Part shown: positions 32,273 through 37,436 of the stretch, piece by piece
Position numbering within the stretch: the stretch's first letter is position 1
Layout of the letters: each line of letters begins with the position of its first letter
Origin: JANMEX01 sp031423755
GTDB lineage: Bacteria > Pseudomonadota > Alphaproteobacteria > Rhizobiales > Rhizobiaceae
NCBI GenBank assembly: GCA_031423755.1
Contig: JANPGC010000253.1
Location: forward strand, 1 to 37,436
Direction of reading: 5' to 3'
Length of the DNA stretch: 37,436 nt
Position numbers and translations under genes: made by a program
Notes under the pieces: generated by a model
The model's input: only the letters and a program-made list of their open reading frames with translations
The model's database searches: none
Told to the model about the DNA's origin: nothing

Positions 32273-33300
32273 GAGGCAGGCTCAAATGGCACAGCAAAAT
32301 TGCGCTGGTCTTCCAGCCACTTGGGTGTCGGCAGGCCCTTGCCGCGCAGGAAATCCGGGTTGAAAAGCTTGGACTGGTAGCGGGTGCCGAGGTCGCAGAG
32401 GATGGTCACAATCGTGTGGCCGGGGCCGAGCTCGCGGGCAAGGCGGATGGCGCCGGCGATGTTGATGCCCGACGAGCCGCCGAGGATCAGCCCCTCTTCC
32501 TGCACGAGATCGAAGACAATGGGCAGCGCTTCGGCGTCCGGGACGTTGAACGAGAAATCCGGCCGGAAGCCGTCAAGGTTCGCCGTGATGCGGCCTTGTC
32601 CAATGCCTTCCGTGATCGAAGAGCCCGTCATCTTCAACTCGCCATCACTGTAGAAACTGTGCAGCGCCGCGCCATCCGGATCGGCGAGCGCGATTTTGAC
32701 CGCCTTGCTCTTGGCCTTCAGACCCATGGCGACGCCCGCCAACGTTCCACCCGTGCCGACAGCGGAGACAAAGCCATCCACCTTGCCGTTTGTCTGCGCC
32801 CAGATTTCCTCAGCCGTCGTGCGCATGTGTCCTTCGCGATTGGCAAGATTGTCGAACTGGTTGGCCCAGATAGCACCACCAGCTTCAGTTTTGGCGAGCT
32901 GCGCCGCCAAACGGCCTGACAGTTTCACGTAATTGTTGGAGTTCTTGTACGGCACCGCCGGAACTTCTATCAGCTCCGCGCCCATCAGGCGCAGGGCGTC
33001 CTTCTTTTCCTGACTCTGCGTGTCGGGGATCACAATGACCGTTTTATAGCCAAGCGCCTTGGCAACCAGCGTCAGGCCGATGCCGGTGTTGCCTGCCGTG
33101 CCTTCGACGATGGTGCCGCCCGGCCCTAAAGCGCCACGCTGTTCGGCATCGCGGATGATGAACAGACCCGCCCGGTCTTTGACTGACTGGCCGGGATTCA
33201 TGAACTCCGCCTTGCCCAAAATCGTGCACCCGGTGATTTCAGACGCCTTTTTGAGCTTTATCAGCGGTGTGTTGCCGATCAGGTCGATCACAGACGTCAT
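32269..33300 (-). CDS. Second cysteine synthase homologue (PLP, TAGNTG loop)
   Basis: A 343-residue fold-type II PLP enzyme of the cysteine synthase/CBS family, distinct from the CysK at 13048. The PLP Lys lies in GQSVKDRAGLF near residue 45, and GTGGTLAGVAMGL and SSGINIAGA are present, but the substrate loop reads TAGNTGIGL instead of TSGNTG, losing the Ser that contacts the substrate carboxylate in classical CysK. It also has a longer C-terminus (LFNPDFLRGKGLPTPKWLE). ATG 33300 has AAGGACA upstream; the further upstream frame lacks family similarity. As first gene of the run cysK homologue-alaX-sseA, its natural substrate could be O-acetylserine or another activated serine. Confidence 0.85.
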   Translation of the reverse strand: MTSVIDLIGNTPLIKLKKASEITGCTILGKAEFMNPGQSVKDRAGLFIIRDAEQRGALGPGGTIVEGTAGNTGIGLTLVAKALGYKTVIVIPDTQSQEKKDALRLMGAELIEVPAVPYKNSNNYVKLSGRLAAQLAKTEAGGAIWANQFDNLANREGHMRTTAEEIWAQTNGKVDGFVSAVGTGGTLAGVAMGLKAKSKAVKIALADPDGAALHSFYSDGELKMTGSSITEGIGQGRITANLDGFRPDFSFNVPDAEALPIVFDLVQEEGLILGGSSGINIAGAIRLARELGPGHTIVTILCDLGTRYQSKLFNPDFLRGKGLPTPKWLEDQRNFAVPFEPAS

Positions 33301-33478
33301 GAAAATGTCCTTGCCAATTTTAGGCGGAGGGTAGAAAGGCGTGGAGGGTTTCGCAAGGCGCATGGCGGCGCAGGGACTGCGATTTGGGGAATAGTTTGGG
33401 CGATTTGAGCACAATCCAGTGAAATTGTCTCTTGGTTGGTAATCCGGGCAGAACGATTTCGCGTAAGGATGAGGAATA

Positions 33479-33523
33479 ATGGCTACGGAGTTTGAGACTT
33501 CTCATGCGATCTGCCGAAATTGA
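33479..33523 (+). CDS. Possible 14-codon leader ORF overlapping the chrR-like start
   Basis: ATG 33479 has the strongest ribosome binding site of this region (AAGGA at 33465-33469, 9 nt ahead) and opens a 14-residue frame (MATEFETSHAICRN) that stops at 33523, overlapping the proposed ATG 33504 of the ChrR-like gene in another frame. It could couple translation of the downstream gene, whose own site is poor, or be fortuitous. No homologue is recognisable at this length. Confidence 0.35.
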   Translation: MATEFETSHAICRN

Positions 33524-34145
33524 ATCCCTTGACGGGCTGATGGCCCGCTATGCCGCTGGCGCCCTGCCCGAGCCTGTGCGTGTGCTGGTTTCTGCGCATT
33601 TGACGCTTCGTCCGGAGCGGCGTTCCTTCGTCGATGCGCTTGAATGCGTGGCGGGAGATGCGCTTGATGCGACAGAGCCTTTGCCGATGAACGACCGCGA
33701 TGCGAAGCTTCGGACTATTTTTGGTTCCGCGCCGCTTGCCGTCAAACCGGCCAAGCCGGGCGGTGGAATTCTGCCAGTCGTGCTGCGCGATTTTATCGGC
33801 TTCGATGTCGAAACCATTCCGTGGAAGACCAAGATGCCGGGATACCGCGAGTTTTCGCTCGGCGAGATCGATGGCTGCGAGGCCAATATGTTGTGGATCA
33901 AGTCAGGGCGCAAAATGCCCTCGCACACCCACGAGGGTTCAGAGATCACGCTGGTTTTGGACGGCGCATTTCGGGATGCGAACGGTCGCTACGGACGCGG
34001 CGACATTTCGCTGGCGGATGAGAATGTGGATCATCGTCCAATTGCCGAAGACGAGCGCGCCTGCATCTGCTTTGCGGTCACCGATGCGCCGTTGCGGTTG
34101 ACTGGATCGTATCGCCAGTTTTTCAGCGACTTCCTCGGCCGATGA
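33504..34145 (+). CDS. ChrR-type cupin protein with degenerate anti-sigma zinc domain
   Basis: A 213-residue homologue of ChrR, the anti-sigma factor that holds RpoE in Rhodobacter until singlet oxygen appears. In the N-terminal anti-sigma domain the zinc ligands corresponding to H6, H31, C35 and C38 read Glu7, His32, Arg36 and Arg39, so only one remains. The C-terminal cupin is intact: HTHEGSE, a later DH near residue 177 and ACICFA correspond to the metal ligands and CxC of ChrR. No sigma gene adjoins it. It overlaps the SDR gene by ATGA. A TTG at 33492 is an alternative start. It may act as a metal-binding sensor rather than a classic anti-sigma factor. Confidence 0.82.
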   Translation: MRSAEIESLDGLMARYAAGALPEPVRVLVSAHLTLRPERRSFVDALECVAGDALDATEPLPMNDRDAKLRTIFGSAPLAVKPAKPGGGILPVVLRDFIGFDVETIPWKTKMPGYREFSLGEIDGCEANMLWIKSGRKMPSHTHEGSEITLVLDGAFRDANGRYGRGDISLADENVDHRPIAEDERACICFAVTDAPLRLTGSYRQFFSDFLGR

Positions 34146-34936
34146 CAGTCTATCGCGCGCTGCCAGCTGATGGATGCGTCTGGATAACCGGCGGCTCGTC
34201 AGGCATTGGCTTGGCCTTGGCGCAGGAATTGGCACGGCGGGGATACAGGGTTGCGATATCGGCACGCAATTTTGACCATTTCCATGCCGCGACGCTTGAA
34301 AATCCTGAGCTTGGCAAAAATATCTTCGCGTATCCCTGTGATGTTACCCGCCAGGACGATGTTGCCATGACCATGGGGAAGATCGTGAGAGATCTCGGGC
34401 CATTGGTGTTGGCGGTGTTCAATGCCGGCAATTACATCCCGCTAAACGGCGACGCGCTTTCGGTGGAGGCGTTCCGCAAGACGTTTGACGTGAATTTCCT
34501 TGGCGTGGTGAATGGTCTTGTTCCGGCAATTTCGCATATGCGCGCGAACGGTCGCGGACAGATTGCGATCACCGGCTCTGTGACGTCCTACGGCGGCTTG
34601 CCGACTGCTGCGGCCTACGGCGCTTCCAAAGCCGCATTGAACTCCATGGCGCAAAGCCTGAAGTTTGATCTCGACCGGATGAATATCCGCATCCAGATTT
34701 GCAATCCGGGGTTTGTTGTTTCGGAACTCACCAAGAAGAACGATTTTACGATGCCTGCTCTGATGGAGACCAGCGATGCGGCCAAGCGCTATGCTGACGG
34801 GTTGGAGCGCGGCGGGTTTGAAATCCGCTATCCGCGCCGGTTGGCCTGGCCGCTTCGGCTGATCAGCATGTTGCCGCACCCGCTCTATTTCTGGCTCGTC
34901 GCCAAGGGTACGGGCGCGGACAAGCCGCTGAAATAA
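34142..34936 (+). CDS. SDR family oxidoreductase
   Basis: A 264-residue classical SDR with all catalytic features: TGGSSGIG at residues 16-23, NAG at 94-96, and Tyr159/Lys163 in YGASK, followed by ICNPGFVVSELT. The C-terminal segment RRLAWPLRLISMLPHPLYFWLVAKG is hydrophobic and could associate with membrane. It is translationally coupled to the ChrR-like gene. SDRs of this kind are often found in RpoE-ChrR photo-oxidative stress operons, so a role in lipid or aldehyde repair is a reasonable guess; the substrate is unknown. Confidence 0.88.
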   Translation: MTVYRALPADGCVWITGGSSGIGLALAQELARRGYRVAISARNFDHFHAATLENPELGKNIFAYPCDVTRQDDVAMTMGKIVRDLGPLVLAVFNAGNYIPLNGDALSVEAFRKTFDVNFLGVVNGLVPAISHMRANGRGQIAITGSVTSYGGLPTAAAYGASKAALNSMAQSLKFDLDRMNIRIQICNPGFVVSELTKKNDFTMPALMETSDAAKRYADGLERGGFEIRYPRRLAWPLRLISMLPHPLYFWLVAKGTGADKPLK

Positions 34937-35009
34937 CTGCCGAACCCGCCAGCTTGCAAATATCCCGGCTTTCGATAGGTCTCTGTCTGACACGCCTTGG
35001 GAGGGGAAA

Positions 35010-35981
35010 TTGCGCAAGATGCTTTACGGGATAGTTTTGCTGGCAATCGCCACAGGCGCGGCGTTTCTGTTCGGGCCGCGCGTGAAGACCGATACGGTTG
35101 TCCGTTTTGACGCCAAGCAGATCGGGGCTGATCCTGATGCGTATTTGGCAAAGTCAGAAGCTGCTGTGGCGGGCATTCATGACAATTTGCAGAAGGAAAT
35201 TGTCTGGGCCTTTCCTGCATCCAAGGCAAAAACGCCGCTGGCGATTGTCTACGTCCACGGATTTTCGGCGTCAAAGAACGAGACACGGCCAGTGCCGGAC
35301 AAGGTTGCCGCCGCGCTGGGCGCGAACCTTTACCTGACGCGGCTTGCCGGGCATGGCCAAGACGGCGCTGCTCTGGCGGAGGCTTCCGTCAATTACTGGG
35401 TCAATGACATGGCCGAGGCGCTCGCCATCGGCAAGATGATTGGCGAGAAGGTGATCGTGGTTGGCGTATCGACTGGTGCCGGGCTGGCCACCTGGGCGGC
35501 AAGCGACCCTGCCCTTTCCAAGGAAATTGACGGGCTGGTGTTCATTTCGCCAAATTATGGCGTGCAGGCGGGCGGATCGTTTTTGCTGACGATGCCATTC
35601 GGCGAGCAGTTGGCGAATTTGGTTGTCGGCAAGGATCGCACATTTGAGACCCATAATGATCTGCACAAGCGCTTCTGGACATGGAGCTATCCGACCAAGG
35701 CGCTGCTGCCGATGGGGGCACTGACCAAACTGGCTGCCAACACGCCGGTGGAGACGATCAAGCAGCCGGTGCTGATGATCTATTCGGAAACAGACAAGGT
35801 GATCCGGCCTGATCTCGTCAAATCCATGGCGGCACGCTGGGGCGGCGGGGCGACGGTCAAGGCGCTCGCCAAGAATGACGACCCTTCAAGCCATGTGATC
35901 GCGGGCGATGCGCTGTCGCCGGGACCGACGGACGAAGTGGCGGGCATGATCATCGATTGGGCAAAAAGCCAAGGCTTTTGA
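35010..35981 (+). CDS. Membrane-anchored alpha/beta hydrolase
   Basis: A 323-residue alpha/beta-hydrolase fold protein. An N-terminal hydrophobic helix (about 4-22, no lipobox Cys) suggests a membrane anchor facing the periplasm or an uncleaved signal. YVHGFSASKNE carries the oxyanion region, GVSTG is the GxSxG nucleophile elbow, and SETDKV and SSHVI fit the Asp and His of the triad. TTG 35010 is preferred as start because GGAGG (35000-35004) is 5 nt away, while the next ATG (35019) is 14 nt away. Substrate is unknown. It lies 73 bp after the SDR and probably shares its transcript. Confidence 0.85.
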   Translation: MRKMLYGIVLLAIATGAAFLFGPRVKTDTVVRFDAKQIGADPDAYLAKSEAAVAGIHDNLQKEIVWAFPASKAKTPLAIVYVHGFSASKNETRPVPDKVAAALGANLYLTRLAGHGQDGAALAEASVNYWVNDMAEALAIGKMIGEKVIVVGVSTGAGLATWAASDPALSKEIDGLVFISPNYGVQAGGSFLLTMPFGEQLANLVVGKDRTFETHNDLHKRFWTWSYPTKALLPMGALTKLAANTPVETIKQPVLMIYSETDKVIRPDLVKSMAARWGGGATVKALAKNDDPSSHVIAGDALSPGPTDEVAGMIIDWAKSQGF

Positions 35982-36000
35982 GGCGCTTGCGCGGCATTGC

Positions 36001-37188
36001 TCATGCCGGATGCTTCGGGGAATTCTTTGCAAAAGCGAACGCGGCAAGTGAAAGGCCGACCAGAATCGCATAGATCAGGAACAGGTTCGAAAAAGCGCCG
36101 CTGCCGTCTTCGGCAACTGCATATTTGAGGATTGTGCCGCCTGCAATCTGCATGATCCCGACGCCGATGATGTTGAAGAAGTTCATCAAGGTGACACCGC
36201 GCCCCAGCAAATCAGGCGGCAGGAACGCGCGTCCATGCGCTATTTGCAGGCCGTAGGTCATGCCAAACAGGCCGATGGCCGAGAAGACGACGCCTGTCAG
36301 CGAAAGCGTATCCGGCGCGGCGAAGGCCAGCCAGACAAGCATGATGACCTGAACGACATTGCCGGTGAAAATGACCCATTTGACGCTGCCGAACAGCTTT
36401 TCGAGCGGGCCATACAGGAAACTGCCAAACGCCATGCACAGCGCCATGAAAAACGTGACATTGCCGATGGCGACGGCGTCTGCGCCGAACGTTTCGGTGA
36501 GATAGGGGCCTGCCCAAAGGCCGCGAATGCCGGCTGGCGGCATGTAGGCGAAGATCATCAGCGGGATCATCGGCCACAGAAATGGCATGCGCAGCAGCGC
36601 GATGTATCCGGAATAGCCGGAGCCCTTGATGCCTTCAACGCGTGGCTGGCTTTTGACAAACGTACCGACACCGAGGCCGATGAGGATGGCGAGCAAGCCA
36701 AGAGCCGCGATTGTGGGCCGCCACCCGAAGGCCCCGGCGGCATAGGCCAGCGGCGATGTGCCTGCGACGTTGCCCAAGGTGCCGAACGCCACGATCCCCG
36801 TCGTAAAGAGCGCAAACCGTGCTGGTGAACCGGTTCGTGCGAACAGATAATACGAAGCCATCAGCACTGGCGAACAGCCGATGCCGATCAGGCTCATGGC
36901 CAGAATGACCATCCAGCCGCTTTGGGCCAGCGCGAACAGGAATGCGCCGCCGCCCGCGAACAGCGGGAAGATCACGCCTGCCGTGAAGCGCGGGCCGCGC
37001 CTGTCCAGGAGCAGGCCGACAGGAAACTGCATGAAGGCGAACGTCATGAAGAAGATGCCGGATGCGAGGCCAAGTTCCGGCTTGGTCATGCCAAGCTCGG
37101 CGGTCAATACCGGCGTCAGAACGGCGAGAAAGGCGCGGAAGAACTGCGACATGACATAGGCCAGCGCAAGCACTGCATATCCGGCCAT
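36001..37188 (-). CDS. Major facilitator superfamily transporter
   Basis: A 395-residue inner-membrane transporter with about twelve hydrophobic helices. MFS motif A appears as GLLLDRRGPRFTAG between helices 2 and 3, and the start region YVMSQFFRAFLAVLTPVLTAELGMT resembles NNP/ACS-like MFS proteins. AGGGAAG precedes ATG 37188. The substrate cannot be assigned. It converges with the hydrolase gene with 19 bp between the stop codons and follows the cut-off gene at the right edge by about 30 bp on the same strand. Confidence 0.9.
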   Translation of the reverse strand: MAGYAVLALAYVMSQFFRAFLAVLTPVLTAELGMTKPELGLASGIFFMTFAFMQFPVGLLLDRRGPRFTAGVIFPLFAGGGAFLFALAQSGWMVILAMSLIGIGCSPVLMASYYLFARTGSPARFALFTTGIVAFGTLGNVAGTSPLAYAAGAFGWRPTIAALGLLAILIGLGVGTFVKSQPRVEGIKGSGYSGYIALLRMPFLWPMIPLMIFAYMPPAGIRGLWAGPYLTETFGADAVAIGNVTFFMALCMAFGSFLYGPLEKLFGSVKWVIFTGNVVQVIMLVWLAFAAPDTLSLTGVVFSAIGLFGMTYGLQIAHGRAFLPPDLLGRGVTLMNFFNIIGVGIMQIAGGTILKYAVAEDGSGAFSNLFLIYAILVGLSLAAFAFAKNSPKHPA

Positions 37189-37218
37189 GTCGTCAGCTTC
37201 CCTGCCCTATATCTTCAA

Positions 37219-37436
37219 TCAAGCCGCGCGGGATTTGGCGCGGTTCGGGCGGAAGCGGCGCTTCTTCTTTTCCGGGCCTGCCTTGGCAGCGTCGGCCTTG
37301 GTTGGGGCGAATGCTGGATGCAGGCGGGCCGGCTGGATTTCGCCCTCGTCGCGGCGACGCGAAGGTGTTGCGCCAGCAGGTTTGGCTGCCGCAGGCTTCA
37401 CGTCGCCGCGCGGATTGCCGGCGCGCGGTGCAGGCC
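37219..37436 (-). CDS. C-terminal tail of a gene cut by the window edge (basic, Ala/Pro-rich)
   Basis: The minus-strand frame is open from the window edge to the stop at 37219, giving about 72 residues of low-complexity Pro/Ala/Lys/Arg-rich sequence ending KKKRRFRPNRAKSRAA. Such tails occur on rhizobial RNA-binding enzymes, for example pseudouridine synthases and DEAD-box helicases, but no domain is visible and I do not assign one. A GTG at 37401 could be read as a start but nothing supports it. Confidence 0.55.
   Translation of the reverse strand, partial: PAPRAGNPRGDVKPAAAKPAGATPSRRRDEGEIQPARLHPAFAPTKADAAKAGPEKKKRRFRPNRAKSRAA

Overview
The window reads as chromosomal DNA of an alphaproteobacterium of the order Hyphomicrobiales (Rhizobiales). 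Supporting this are moderately high GC with dense, overlapping genes, the glmU-glmS / recG / sdhE-mfd neighbourhood, a Rhizobium-type rhamnose locus (rhaDI divergent from rhaRSTPQUK), the Irr-type iron operator in front of mbfA, and an FeS-BCP photolyase. No species call is possible from the sequence alone. I see no rRNA or tRNA gene, transposase, integrase, phage gene or CRISPR array.

Layout. (1) 1-1667 (-): an SDR-like protein followed at 3 bp by a (6-4) photolyase of the FeS-BCP class, truncated by the window edge. (2) 1668-1997: a gap with no convincing gene. (3) 1998-12137: housekeeping block of mfd and sdhE (-), recG (+), and glmS, glmU, ccdA (-), covering DNA repair, FAD insertion into succinate dehydrogenase, UDP-GlcNAc synthesis and cytochrome c maturation. 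(4) 12305-15640: a LysE-type exporter, a cysteine synthase with a clear terminator, a secreted DUF1036 protein with its own promoter, and the membrane-bound ferritin/iron exporter MbfA. (5) 15712-26512: a complete L-rhamnose uptake and breakdown locus. RhaSTPQ imports the sugar, RhaU equilibrates its anomers, RhaI isomerises it, RhaK phosphorylates it, the bifunctional RhaD cleaves it and oxidises lactaldehyde, and RhaR (DeoR family) regulates. (6) 26513-28341 (-): an enolase-superfamily N-acylamino acid racemase/OSBS-like enzyme overlapping a COG3375-type GNAT, resembling the N-succinylamino acid racemisation pair. (7) 28541-33300 (-): OmpA-like protein, FkbM methyltransferase, a fused mercaptopyruvate sulfurtransferase-GNAT, AlaX editing protein and a second cysteine synthase homologue. 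(8) 33479-35981 (+): a ChrR-type cupin protein whose anti-sigma zinc site is lost, an SDR and an alpha/beta hydrolase. (9) 36001-37436 (-): an MFS transporter and the C-terminal tail of a cut-off gene.

The least routine signals are these: an Irr-box palindrome lying exactly over the predicted -10/start region of mbfA; an inverted repeat that carries both outward -35 hexamers of the divergent rha promoters; the sulfurtransferase-acetyltransferase fusion inside a cysteine/serine-themed operon; the ChrR homologue that keeps its cupin metal site but not three of four zinc ligands; and the photolyase-linked SDR with Ile in place of the catalytic Tyr. Nothing here is clearly a new defence or mobile system.
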